DNA of 64,000 nt from Yersinia alsatica (GCF_902170305.1 NZ_CABHWW010000008.1:155866-219865), one strand, 5' to 3'. Shown: positions 32,316 to 41,447, counted from the first letter of the stretch. Made by a program: numbers and translations. Notes: generated by a model not told the origin, from the sequence alone.

Positions 32316-33473
32316 CTACTCTCCTTTCAGGACTTTAGCGGGTTCAATATGAATAGCCCGGCGGGTGGGAACAATTGCCGCCACTGCGGCCACTAACAAT
32401 GACAATATCAATGTCAGCGGTAATACCGGTGCACGCAAAGCAATCGCCGCGCTAAACACGGTCTGCCCCAAAACCTGCGCCAACACATAACCTAACAGGG
32501 CACCACAGACAGCAGCAGCCAGCGATATAATTAAGGTTTCAGTCAGCATTTGACGAATAATATCCCCACCACTGGCCCCCAGCGCTTTTTGCAAAGCAAA
32601 CTCTTTCGAGCGCTCGCCCACTATCGCCATTAGCGTGGTATTGACACATAAAGATGACAAAATGAGGATAACCACCGAGACCAACCCCATCAGCCCTTTG
32701 ATCTTATCGAGCACCTGCCCCTCAGAAGCGGAAACCTTACGAATCGGCCTGATTTCAAGGTCCGGATATTGCTCACGAAGGTGGCTGGCGAAGGTTTCGA
32801 CCTGGCCTACATCATTGCTGACACTCAGCAGTGCATTGCTGATACGCTCCGGTTGATGGAGCCATTTCTGCGCCAATTCCAGATTGACGATCAGCATGTT
32901 ATCCGTGGCGTCTCCTGCCTCCACAATACCTTTGACTTGCAGACGTTGGCGTTCACCTTCATTGACCAAAGTGATGGTGTCGCCCACTTTGACATGTAAG
33001 CGCTCGGCCAGTTTGACGCCAATCATTGCGTTGCGGTCGTCAAAACTGACACCAATCCAGTTACCGCTCACTTGCCAGTAAGGTACCAGTTGCTGTAGAG
33101 ATTCAAACCACACCCCCATCAACACGACCTTTTCCAGCTCCGTGCGCGCCATACCATAAATGTAGGGACTTGAGCCATTGATAAGCCCTTTTGGTGCAGC
33201 ATCAATAATCGGCTGGAACTGCCCCTGCGCAAATGTGCTGCCGTGTCCTGGGCCGATATAAAAGTTCGCACCAAAAGTACGTAACTCTTGGCTCATTTTG
33301 GCATTAATATCAAAGTAAACCGCCGACATCGCCGTGACAATCGCCGCGCCAACCATCAGTGCCGCAAACACCACACTGACCCGCTGCATCCGCAGGCGCA
33401 AGGCGCGCAGCACCAACCGCCAAAACATGCCATCCAGACCTTTATGTTGTACTACCCGATGATTAGCGGCCAT
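32316..33473 (-). CDS. FtsX/MacB-type ABC permease, second copy
   Basis: 385 residues from the ATG at 33473, with GGAGG six bases upstream; a longer frame to 33539 overlaps the previous gene too far. One N-terminal helix is followed by a periplasmic MacB-like domain (about 60-255) and three C-terminal helices. The FtsX motif GERSKEFALQKALGASGGDI and a final PTRRAIHIEPAKVLKGE are visible. It is paralogous to its upstream neighbour; both carry a KxSxELxxxGAN segment after helix 1. It overlaps that neighbour by 11 bases. Confidence 0.9.
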   Translation of the reverse strand: MAANHRVVQHKGLDGMFWRLVLRALRLRMQRVSVVFAALMVGAAIVTAMSAVYFDINAKMSQELRTFGANFYIGPGHGSTFAQGQFQPIIDAAPKGLINGSSPYIYGMARTELEKVVLMGVWFESLQQLVPYWQVSGNWIGVSFDDRNAMIGVKLAERLHVKVGDTITLVNEGERQRLQVKGIVEAGDATDNMLIVNLELAQKWLHQPERISNALLSVSNDVGQVETFASHLREQYPDLEIRPIRKVSASEGQVLDKIKGLMGLVSVVILILSSLCVNTTLMAIVGERSKEFALQKALGASGGDIIRQMLTETLIISLAAAVCGALLGYVLAQVLGQTVFSAAIALRAPVLPLTLILSLLVAAVAAIVPTRRAIHIEPAKVLKGE

Positions 33474-34755
33474 AGAGCACCTCCACCGGATAAAGACGGG
33501 CAATACGCCGAGCAGGGAACCAAGTGCCAATGACGGCAATTAAAACCGATATCACCAATACACAAGGCACGACCATCCAGGCAAAACTTAGCGGTGCACC
33601 AAATAGCATCAAGCCGATAGCTTTTGCCAATCCCCACCCGGCCAGACAACCGGCTAAGCCGCCAATAAGACCGCTGATGGCGGCTTCAAGATAGAACAGC
33701 ATCAAAATTTGCCACTGCCGAGCACCTAAGGCTTTCATTAAACCTATCTCTTTCGCCCGTTCCATAATTGTGCTGGTCATCAGTGACGCGATGCCCATAG
33801 CCGCAGCAATCAGTGCCGCCAAGGTGACTACCGCCAACAACAACTGTATTTTCTCAATCACTACCCCTTCAGAAGCTGCCACTTGCCAGATAGGGCGAAC
33901 CACTGAACCCGATATTGCCTCTTCAAGTTGATGAGCAATTGAAGAGACATAGGCGGTGCAGTACCACAAGTCATATTCTTCGGCATTCAGTGCTTCCAGA
34001 TTGTCACGCGCTTTGCGTGATAACTCGTTTTCCGGCACCGTCAGGGCCGAAACCCTCACAGCCTGAATTTTGCCCGGCAGCCCTAGCAGCGATTGAACAG
34101 CGGCGAGCGGCAGTACCAAACGCCCCTCTTCTTCACCACCACTGCTGAGCACCCCGCTTATCTTCACAGTTAACGGGCCAGAAACGCCGTTGAGATGCAA
34201 ATCATCGCCTATTTTCCAGCCGGTTTGTTGTGCCAGTTGTTTACCGAGCAATGCTTCAACTTCAGTGGCATCGGCTTTAACTGGCTCTTTTGGCCAATGC
34301 CCATTGACTTGCCAATAAGGGCTGATAATTTGTTGCCCGGTGTGGTAATCCTCTTCATCTGGCACGTCAACCGGCTGATTAAAATAGGTTCCCAGTAGCG
34401 GGATATCCTGGCCGTTGACTTCAGTCTCGCCACTCAGCAGCGGCGCGAAACCAACGATATTATTGCGCCAGAAGATATCTTTAATATTGGGCAACTCTGC
34501 CTGATCCAAAAAGTCCTGCCCGGTTAGCGGGTTACTTTTCTCGCCAAATAATGATGGCAGCGCAACCTGACCCGCGGGCTCAATCAGAATATTGGCACCA
34601 TAGGATTTGAGCTCACGCGACATTTTATCGCCAATGTCGATTGACACCGCCAACAGTGAAGAAATCAACCCTGCGGCAAGGAACACCGTGAATACCGCCA
34701 ACGATTTGCGCCGGACATTCCTAAACCAAGACTGTTTTAGCATGCGCCACAGCAT
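33463..34755 (-). CDS. FtsX/MacB-type ABC permease, first copy
   Basis: 430 residues. The N-terminal helix SLAVFTVFLAAGLISSLLAV is followed by a periplasmic domain of about 250 residues, then three helices with MERAKEIGLMKALGARQWQI, the FtsX coupling motif, and the terminal FPARRIARLYPVEVLYGR. Together with the second copy and the ATPase it gives a heterodimeric transporter. Y. pestis (Flp) and Campylobacter (the p19 cluster) have the same pair. The ATG follows the DUF2318 gene closely, with a CAGGAGA site inside that gene. Confidence 0.9.
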   Translation of the reverse strand: MLWRMLKQSWFRNVRRKSLAVFTVFLAAGLISSLLAVSIDIGDKMSRELKSYGANILIEPAGQVALPSLFGEKSNPLTGQDFLDQAELPNIKDIFWRNNIVGFAPLLSGETEVNGQDIPLLGTYFNQPVDVPDEEDYHTGQQIISPYWQVNGHWPKEPVKADATEVEALLGKQLAQQTGWKIGDDLHLNGVSGPLTVKISGVLSSGGEEEGRLVLPLAAVQSLLGLPGKIQAVRVSALTVPENELSRKARDNLEALNAEEYDLWYCTAYVSSIAHQLEEAISGSVVRPIWQVAASEGVVIEKIQLLLAVVTLAALIAAAMGIASLMTSTIMERAKEIGLMKALGARQWQILMLFYLEAAISGLIGGLAGCLAGWGLAKAIGLMLFGAPLSFAWMVVPCVLVISVLIAVIGTWFPARRIARLYPVEVLYGR

Positions 34756-34757
34756 AA

Positions 34758-36170
34758 TTATGGATTCTCCTGCGTATCGCTACTGTCTTCAGCATGGGTA
34801 ACTGGAGTAACAAATTGCTCCGGATGTTCACGGAAACGGTTGTAATTCGCCTCAGATGAGAAGAAGTAAGTTTTGTCGCTATAACTGTATTTGTAGTCGG
34901 CTTTTTGGTTGGTCAGGTGGCTTTTATCAACCGGGTCAATCACATCTAACGTAACGACGGTGGTGAAGTAATTAACTCCCGCCTCAAGAGAAGCTTTAGG
35001 AATCACTAACTCTTTATCATCGCTTTTCCAGTCTTCCAATGGGATAGGATTGCATCCCCCAGCTTTGCCAATTGATGGAATAAAGATATGCACTGCACAG
35101 GCGACACAAATAACCTGATTACCCTCCATCACGTAGCCCTGATCACCGCATAGCAGACAGGCATCAAAAACGACGCTAAGGCGCAACCGGTCCGGGTAGC
35201 GGTTGATGATAAAGAAACGAACAGCTTTGCCATCATCAGCAACCCAGACAAAACGGTGTAATTTGCCATCTCGTACTTGTTCAACCGGAATATGAACCAA
35301 CCCATCAGCGGCAAGTGTGACGGGCAAAGCTTCAGATAATTGAGGAGGTTGAGAGGCAATTTTGTCCCAGTAAAGCTGGGCACCCGCCACTACAACCCAC
35401 GCCAGCAAGGAGAAGAGCAAAATACGGCGTACATTGCGGTAATCAGCCAAAGCCTTACGGTGAGCAATAGGTTCTGCATTTTCACTGACAACCCGGCTTG
35501 CCTGCCGCAATGGCATGAAATAGCACAGTGTCGTAAACGCCAGCAGTAGCGCGCAAATGTAGCTTAGCCAGGCATGCCCATTGGTGACTAATGCAACATA
35601 GCTGAGTAGTGATTTAGTTAATGGCAGTACCTGTAACTTCATCAGCAGCAGAATCGCATCGCCACTCAGCGGTAAAATCAATAATAGTGTCAACAGCAGC
35701 AGTAATGGCCAGCGACAACGCGGCAATTGCCTAATCATCATCAACAACAGTACTGCGCTGAAGACAACCCAAGCGAACGCCATCACAATGGCGGCCAGAT
35801 TGAGCAACAGGTCAGTATTAATTACGTGGGTGTTGGTAAAGGCCCCAAGATTTGGGTTATTGCCCCAATTGAATGCGGCCCCCAATACCAACAGAATCTG
35901 CCAGAGATAGCCTAATGATTGGCGGAGAATCAATTGACTGCATAGGAATAACAGCAATGCAACAAGCTGAACCACTGCCAGCACGAGCTGCAATTGCTGA
36001 GATTTAGGGTAATGGCTACCGGCCCACACTCCTGCAATGGCCATGAGTATTGTTATCCATATGACCCGATTTAGCGCAGGAGCGGGCCGAACAGCCCAAC
36101 TAAGCCCTAGTAACAGCGCCACAGGTAGAAAGGCTTGTAATACGGAAACAAAAAAATAACTCATTAGCAC
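34758..36170 (-). CDS. DUF2318 membrane protein with C-terminal YHS-like domain, Fet/Flp locus
   Basis: 470 residues. About seven or eight hydrophobic helices fill residues 1-265. The periplasmic DUF2318 part has cysteines at 338, 341, 355, 358 and 373 (ACLLCGDQGY, ICVACAVHIF, KAGGCNPIPL), which look like a haem or metal site. From about 410 a YHS-like segment follows (VIDPVDKSH and YSDKTYFFSSEANYNRFREH). The usual YHS cysteines are replaced by Asp and Ser. DUF2318 proteins accompany FetM/P19 in Campylobacter and Yersinia and may oxidise or reduce iron for uptake. It opens the second part of the locus, after a terminator. Confidence 0.85.
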   Translation of the reverse strand: MLMSYFFVSVLQAFLPVALLLGLSWAVRPAPALNRVIWITILMAIAGVWAGSHYPKSQQLQLVLAVVQLVALLLFLCSQLILRQSLGYLWQILLVLGAAFNWGNNPNLGAFTNTHVINTDLLLNLAAIVMAFAWVVFSAVLLLMMIRQLPRCRWPLLLLLTLLLILPLSGDAILLLMKLQVLPLTKSLLSYVALVTNGHAWLSYICALLLAFTTLCYFMPLRQASRVVSENAEPIAHRKALADYRNVRRILLFSLLAWVVVAGAQLYWDKIASQPPQLSEALPVTLAADGLVHIPVEQVRDGKLHRFVWVADDGKAVRFFIINRYPDRLRLSVVFDACLLCGDQGYVMEGNQVICVACAVHIFIPSIGKAGGCNPIPLEDWKSDDKELVIPKASLEAGVNYFTTVVTLDVIDPVDKSHLTNQKADYKYSYSDKTYFFSSEANYNRFREHPEQFVTPVTHAEDSSDTQENP

Positions 36171-36287
36171 ACCTTGGGCAGAGAAATCATGGCCTTGCGT
36201 AATACGTTGTTAATGACAATCTTCTATTGACGACCATAACGTTTTTGCAGGGATTGATAACAACCATGCTTTAGCTTTTCAGCCATG

Positions 36288-36322
36288 AAAAAAACCGCGA
36301 TAACGGTATTAGCCATCGCGGT
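36288..36322 (-). terminator. Rho-independent terminator after fetP
   Basis: Stem ACCGCGAT/ATCGCGGT is followed on the minus strand by seven U residues, nine bases after the fetP stop. It separates fetMP from the DUF2318-FtsX-ABC genes, which then need read-through or their own promoter. Confidence 0.85.
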
Positions 36323-36330
36323 CATCATTA

Positions 36331-36858
36331 TCAATTCAAGCCGGTATATTTAAAGTCGTAGCTCACATCAAAAGGTTTCCACCAGCGACCAACACCCGTC
36401 TCACTGTCTGTGTGGCGATGCAGACCCGCTTTAGACGGCTCGCTAATATGATAAGTCACTTTATAGTTACCTACGCCCATCATTTTGATGTTAGCGCCGT
36501 AGTGTGGGCCGTCGCTTGCCACCATTGGCATAAACGTGCCTTCTTGTTTAGCGCCAGTGTCGGTATTCACCAAGGTATAAGCGATAGTCAGGTATGGCAT
36601 CCATTCACCGGCACCAAAACCATTTTTATTACCTTCGGTAGCATGGATATCAGCTTCCAGATGGATGTCTGCCTTTGCTGCTGGCAAGCCCATACCACGA
36701 GGTTCCATATCAATCGGTTGTAAGTAGACTGCTGCAATTTCCATATCATTAATTTTGATAGGTTCGCCAGCTGGATACTCTTTAAAGGCAAAGGCAGCAG
36801 GTGCTGCAAAAATGCTGGCAATGATACTGCTGGCAATAATCGTTTTCTTCATGGTCAT
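36331..36858 (-). CDS. fetP: FetP, P19-type periplasmic iron/copper-binding protein
   Basis: 175 residues. I chose the ATG at 36858 (MTMKKTIIAS) with GAGG nine bases upstream; a GTG at 36867 is too near that site. The signal peptide ends FAAPAAFA/F. The mature protein has the Fe/Cu-binding P19 features: MEIAAVYLQPIDMEPRGMGL, KADIHLEADIHAT (metal histidines) and SKAGLHRHTDSETGVGRWW. P19 proteins bind Cu and Fe in the periplasm, dimerise, and assist FTR1-type uptake of ferrous iron. It follows fetM by 68 bases. Confidence 0.92.
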   Translation of the reverse strand: MTMKKTIIASSIIASIFAAPAAFAFKEYPAGEPIKINDMEIAAVYLQPIDMEPRGMGLPAAKADIHLEADIHATEGNKNGFGAGEWMPYLTIAYTLVNTDTGAKQEGTFMPMVASDGPHYGANIKMMGVGNYKVTYHISEPSKAGLHRHTDSETGVGRWWKPFDVSYDFKYTGLN

Positions 36859-36926
36859 GTAGCACACCCTCTGGTATCAAATGATAAGTACGTTGTCGTT
36901 ATTCACACCGGCATCATGCCGGACCA

Positions 36927-38861
36927 TCATGCTGGGATAGCACGACCACGCCGTTGCATTACCCAAAGGGCAACCAGCGCAGCAATCAGTAGTATCCCTT
37001 GAGGAATCAAGGTTTCCAGATATGGATAGATCCCCAACCAACTAATTTCAGGTACGCCCGGCAACAGTGTTGGCTCAAACAGTTTGCCTTCAATCAACTC
37101 AAGAACACTCTTACCGGCAAATACAAATGCCATTAGGTACATAAAGCCACCGGTAAACATGAAGAAAGGTTTCAGTGGCAATTTGACTACGGTAAAGCGC
37201 ATAACCAGATAGGCCGCCAGCAAAATGACACAGCCGACGCCAAAGCCGGCTAAAATCGACAAGTGACCGCTTGTTGTGTTGGCGTCGCCCATCAGGGCCA
37301 GATAGAACAAGACGGTTTCAGCCCCTTCGCGGTACACCGCCAGGAAACTGGTCAGCCACAGCCCTACCATGGAGCCACTGCTGAGTGATTTGGAGAATTT
37401 ACCTTCAAGATAGGCTTTCCATTGGCGCGCTTCTGTCTTCGATAGCAGCCAATAGCTCATGGAGAACAGCATGACTACTGCAATCATCATGGTGAAGCCT
37501 TCCAGTAGTTCACGGCTTTGCCCTGAATTGGCAAACAACCATTGGAAGACAAAAGCTGTCAGCACACTGGCGATTAAAGCCACCACCACAGATTGGCGAA
37601 TCAGCGGTAATTTATCCTGATGGTTGTTTTTCACCAGATAGGCAACGATAGCAGCCACAATCAGTAGGGCCTCCAGACCTTCGCGGACAATTATAAGCAG
37701 GCTGTAAATAAACAGGCTCCAATCCGTTTCATCCCCACCACCGAGCATCTCTACCGCACTGGCCAGATCCTTTTGTAAGGCCTGGGCCTCTGCTTGTAAT
37801 TGCTCGACTGGCTGGCCTGCTTTCATCAAACTGACTAAGCGGGTGAAATGCCCTTCTAATGTTGATTTAAATGCCGCATCGCGTGAGCCAACCTTGTTCT
37901 CCATGCCGCTGGCTTCAAACAAATCAAAATAGGTATCCTGTACCGCCATCATCGCAGGGGTGGTCTGCCCTTGCTGATATTGACTAATGGCTTCATTAAT
38001 TGACTGGTTTATTTTGTTGGAAACGGCGGCCCAATCAGCATTGATTTGCCCGTCAGAATTGCCAGCGGTAGGAGAAGATTGCCCGGCCGCTGGCTGATCG
38101 GCGGTAACTTGCTGCTGTTCACGAGTGGTTGGCAACCCCGGAAGGATATCCTCAATGGTTTGAAGCAACCCAGTGACCCGATAGGCAACCTCTGTTATTT
38201 GATCCGGCTGGCTGGTTAAATCAATTAATGCCGTAAATTGCTGGTTAATGGCTGCCGCTTGCTGTGAGGAGCGATTTCCTCGTACAGACATTTCCATTTC
38301 AGAGTTTTTAAAGCCCTGATAATGGGCTTGTTGCACACTTTGGCTGGCAGCAGCGAAGTTACCGTCTTGATATTCAGTGATAGCCTGAGCCAGTAAGTCA
38401 TCGATAATCTTGAAACTTTGCTGCCAATACACGGCAATATCGTTATTTTCGTAAGTGGCATGTTGCTGTTCAGCCGTCAGTTTGTGCCCATCAGTCAGAA
38501 CCGGCAGCACCCCGGTCAGTTCGCTTTTAAGCCAGTTAATTTTATTATCAACTTCAGCTTGAGGTTTCCCCTCACCGATCATCCGGCGGATTTCACCAAA
38601 GGCGGCTTCCATCTGATAGCTTTTTTGTGCCGAAATATTGATTCGAATTGGCCCTTCGAGGTTCTCAAAAACTTCAAAATACGCCATTTGCACCATAGTG
38701 CGGGCTTCGTCATTATTCTTCTGTTGATATAACTGGGAAGTTTTATCGAGGCGGGATTGGATATCGTTGACCCACTGCTGGTAATCTGGATTAGCCCAAG
38801 CGATAGAGCTTGATAACCACCAACAGCAACAAAGCAGAAAAAACTTGTGCCAAATTCGCAT
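36927..38861 (-). CDS. fetM: FetM, FTR1-family iron permease
   Basis: 644 residues. A signal peptide (ending SSIAWA) precedes a periplasmic region of about 350 residues with internal repeats around the motif YFEVFE, YQGFKN and YFDLFE (EfeO/imelysin-like modules). From about 385 seven helices form the permease. The two iron-translocation motifs REGLE (393-397) and REGAE (511-515) are present, as in FTR1 and EfeU. It imports iron across the inner membrane, helped by FetP. Fur and FNR sites lie upstream. It heads the locus. Confidence 0.93.
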   Translation of the reverse strand: MRIWHKFFLLCCCWWLSSSIAWANPDYQQWVNDIQSRLDKTSQLYQQKNNDEARTMVQMAYFEVFENLEGPIRINISAQKSYQMEAAFGEIRRMIGEGKPQAEVDNKINWLKSELTGVLPVLTDGHKLTAEQQHATYENNDIAVYWQQSFKIIDDLLAQAITEYQDGNFAAASQSVQQAHYQGFKNSEMEMSVRGNRSSQQAAAINQQFTALIDLTSQPDQITEVAYRVTGLLQTIEDILPGLPTTREQQQVTADQPAAGQSSPTAGNSDGQINADWAAVSNKINQSINEAISQYQQGQTTPAMMAVQDTYFDLFEASGMENKVGSRDAAFKSTLEGHFTRLVSLMKAGQPVEQLQAEAQALQKDLASAVEMLGGGDETDWSLFIYSLLIIVREGLEALLIVAAIVAYLVKNNHQDKLPLIRQSVVVALIASVLTAFVFQWLFANSGQSRELLEGFTMMIAVVMLFSMSYWLLSKTEARQWKAYLEGKFSKSLSSGSMVGLWLTSFLAVYREGAETVLFYLALMGDANTTSGHLSILAGFGVGCVILLAAYLVMRFTVVKLPLKPFFMFTGGFMYLMAFVFAGKSVLELIEGKLFEPTLLPGVPEISWLGIYPYLETLIPQGILLIAALVALWVMQRRGRAIPA

Positions 38862-38883
38862 AATGATAAACGCACATGAAGTT

Positions 38884-38902
38884 GATAATGAGATTTATTA
38901 AC
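38884..38902 (-). promoter_or_regulatory. Fur box upstream of fetM
   Basis: GATAATGAGATTTATTAAC matches the Fur consensus at 14 of 19 positions. It lies 22 bases before the fetM ATG, at the place where transcription would start if the FNR site acts at -41.5. Confidence 0.75.
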
Positions 38903-38929
38903 ATTAACACTAAACAAGGGAAATGTGTC

Positions 38930-38943
38930 TTGATCAGCATCAA
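38930..38943 (-). promoter_or_regulatory. Perfect FNR box upstream of fetM
   Basis: TTGATCAGCATCAA matches the FNR consensus TTGAT-N4-ATCAA at all ten defined positions. Its centre lies about 75 bases before the fetM start. A TTAATG -10-like hexamer is spaced as expected for FNR activation of fetM. It lies between fetM and the divergent gene at 39089, so it could also act there. Confidence 0.78.
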
Positions 38944-39088
38944 AAAATATTTAGTCTTTTGAATTTTTGTTTAAAAATGCGGGGAGTACCGCAACTCTCT
39001 ACTCAAAAAACACGCGGTATGCATGAATCAGGCGACTAGCACCACAGAGCTTGAGTGAGTGACCGATAACTTTTTTAGGCGGTTCGAT

Positions 39089-39616
39089 ATGAATGATATT
39101 CAGACAGAATATGAAAATATTCGCGCAGCACTCGGTGATAATCGGTTAATAACCTTATTATATATTGGCAATGAGTCTACGACGGTGGTGACTGATAACC
39201 CAGGTATGGCTGCCGCTGAACAGCATCTTACTGTTGGCTTTAATAATATTGCCTCAGGTTATTTTAGGCACAATCCGCCGACAGCTGATGAGATGGAAAC
39301 CGCCATTATGGTGGTTGAAGATGAAGTTATCCGTATTAGCCCTGCGGTCAACAGAGCATCACAACTGATTACTGCCGACAGCCATATCTGCACTATCGCC
39401 CAACTCGCAGGTTTACCGCCGCAAACTGAAATGACCCTGTCACTCGAATCAATGGAGCGCATGTTTGACCGCTTAGCCGCAGTGATGATGGGGAGACCCG
39501 CAGCATCAGAAGGGATCCCGGCAGATAATGAATTTGCCGCACGCTTACTGATTTTACGTGAATTTATGCATCACTTGCAGTTTTCATCCATTACTGTGCT
39601 AACGCCGACCCAGTAG
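39089..39616 (+). CDS. Unassigned protein with Ppx/GppA-like features
   Basis: 175 residues from the ATG at 39089 with AGGCGG six bases upstream; a GTG at 39059 would add ten residues. I do not recognise a named gene. The first strand VVTDNPGMAAAEQHLTVGFN and the C-terminal part (SLESMERMFDRLAAVMMGRP, then GIPADNEFAARLLILREFM and FSSITVL) resemble the second lobe of Ppx/GppA phosphatases, where a helix-rich tail ends in a strand I-x-V. The rest of that fold is absent and it lacks obvious catalytic residues. Cytosolic, no signal peptide. Divergent from fetM. Function unknown; ligand sensing is one possibility. Confidence 0.6.
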   Translation: MNDIQTEYENIRAALGDNRLITLLYIGNESTTVVTDNPGMAAAEQHLTVGFNNIASGYFRHNPPTADEMETAIMVVEDEVIRISPAVNRASQLITADSHICTIAQLAGLPPQTEMTLSLESMERMFDRLAAVMMGRPAASEGIPADNEFAARLLILREFMHHLQFSSITVLTPTQ

Positions 39617-39629
39617 AATTTAATGCAAA

Positions 39630-39653
39630 ACGGACAGTGCATAACACTGTCCG
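39630..39653. terminator. Hairpin between the convergent genes at 39616 and 39685
   Basis: A perfect stem ACGGACAGTG/CACTGTCCGT with a short loop lies 14 bases after the plus-strand stop and 31 bases before the minus-strand stop. T-tracts are weak. Confidence 0.65.
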
Positions 39654-39684
39654 TCTCTGGTATTACATCAATGGTGATTGCAGC

Positions 39685-41325
39685 TTATTTACGGCTTTTT
39701 TTATCCAAATTATCCGCCGGTAATTCACCTGGCAAGTAATTAGGTAATCGCCCCGCTGGGAAGATAGCCAGCAGTGATAACAACGCCATAATCAGCAAAC
39801 CAAATTTCAGCGAGCGAAGGCGAGCTTCCTCATTAACACGTACCGCCTCTGCTACTTGTTCTGGGGTTGCCGTGGTTTGCGCTAACACACCTTGCAAGCG
39901 GTCATTACTCACGAAGTTAATGCTGTCCATATTAACTTGCGCCTGAATCTCAGGTGTCAGGATTGGGGTTTCAGCCACGCCACGCATTACGTTGGCACTT
40001 AACAAACCCACCAGCAAAGCACCGGCAACCGCCGTACCAATGGCGTTTGCCAGGTTGTTCGTGGTACCACGTAATGAACCAACATCACCCGCCAACTCTT
40101 TCGGTGATGCACTGACCAGCACGTTGAACAGTAAGGTCACCAGCGCCCCTTGAGCCAAGCCAAATACCACCAGACCAAAGAGTACTGCGAATTCACTCCA
40201 GTTATTACGTACCACAAACGCCAGCCATAACAAGGCAATAGTACAAATGATGAAACCATAACGGCCAATTTTACGCGGCGTCAGTTTCTTGTAGAAACGA
40301 ACAATCAACATCGCCGAGAAAAATACTGACAAGTTAAACGGCATCATGGCAATCGCCGTCGCCATGGGGGTACTGCCCTGCACTATCTGGATATACAGTG
40401 GAACAGAGAAGTTCAACATAGCTTCCAGCGCTACCACTGCGAACATAGCAAATACGGCTGCTTTTTCAGTAGGTGAGGTAATGACCTCCAGTGCTAGCAG
40501 TGGCGTTTTACCTTGCTCTTGCCGACGGCGAGTCCAGACAACAAACGCTTGGCCTAACACAATACCCAACACAATCATAAAGGGTGCTGGCGAGAAGCCT
40601 AACAGGTCGAAAGGTGCTCCATCACGCACCAAGCCAAAGCCCCAGCGGTTGAGGTTATTAAAGCCAAACGACAGCAAAATAATCGCTGATGCCGCCAGAA
40701 TCACACCAATGATGTCGATGCCAACGTCTGGGCGGCCTTGGTCTGATTTCAAACGGAAACTCAACACAAAGATGATTGCAGACAATGCTATCAATATACC
40801 GAATGCCGGACGCCAGCCGATGTAAGTTCCTAGCACACCACCTATCAGGAATGCCGCCACCCCCGCACCCGCACGGGCAGAACCCAGAGCCCCAAGCGCG
40901 GTCGCCTGTTGCGTACCACGATAGTTTTCAGCAATCAGTGCCACCAGTGCGGGCACTAATGCCGCCCCTGCCAAACCACTTAATGCCTGCGCACTGATCA
41001 TCACCGTCACATTCGGACTAAATGTCATCATGACCTGTGCAATACCAAACAGCAGAACAGTACTGCGGAATACCACCAATGGCCCGAAACGTTGGTTAAG
41101 TTTGGCACCCAACATCACGAAACCGGCAACGGACAATGAGTACATGACGATCGCGGTTGCAATTGTCGTCGGTGGCACATTAAAACTTTTGACCATCCCG
41201 CCCAACGCTACCGGCAGGGAGGCAACGTTAAATGACATCAGAATCTGAGCCAATGCGATGGTTATCATCGGCACCCAAGACTCTTTAACTTCCGCACCTG
41301 CGCGGTGAGCTGATTGATTCGCCAT
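39685..41325 (-). CDS. MFS multidrug exporter, DHA2 family (14 helices)
   Basis: 546 residues with about fourteen hydrophobic segments. The start SWVPMITIALAQILMSFNVA, the loop 2-3 segment GAKLNQRFGPLVVFR, GLAGAALVPALVALIAENY in helix 4 and the helix 5 region GVAAFLIGGVLGTYIGWRP are DHA2 features (SmvA, QacA, EmrB relatives). Such carriers expel quaternary amines, dyes or bile-like compounds by proton antiport. No membrane-fusion partner (EmrA type) is adjacent, so it should act alone in the inner membrane. An AAGGA site precedes the ATG. Confidence 0.87.
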   Translation of the reverse strand: MANQSAHRAGAEVKESWVPMITIALAQILMSFNVASLPVALGGMVKSFNVPPTTIATAIVMYSLSVAGFVMLGAKLNQRFGPLVVFRSTVLLFGIAQVMMTFSPNVTVMISAQALSGLAGAALVPALVALIAENYRGTQQATALGALGSARAGAGVAAFLIGGVLGTYIGWRPAFGILIALSAIIFVLSFRLKSDQGRPDVGIDIIGVILAASAIILLSFGFNNLNRWGFGLVRDGAPFDLLGFSPAPFMIVLGIVLGQAFVVWTRRRQEQGKTPLLALEVITSPTEKAAVFAMFAVVALEAMLNFSVPLYIQIVQGSTPMATAIAMMPFNLSVFFSAMLIVRFYKKLTPRKIGRYGFIICTIALLWLAFVVRNNWSEFAVLFGLVVFGLAQGALVTLLFNVLVSASPKELAGDVGSLRGTTNNLANAIGTAVAGALLVGLLSANVMRGVAETPILTPEIQAQVNMDSINFVSNDRLQGVLAQTTATPEQVAEAVRVNEEARLRSLKFGLLIMALLSLLAIFPAGRLPNYLPGELPADNLDKKSRK

Positions 41326-41447
41326 AAATATATCTATCCTTTTGAAGGCATTTTTTGAATAACATAGGGTTTAAGCTCAATCCGTTTTTACAGCACACGA
41401 TAATGTGAGCCATAAACGGCTTGCGAGCTCTACCTGACTCTCACAGC

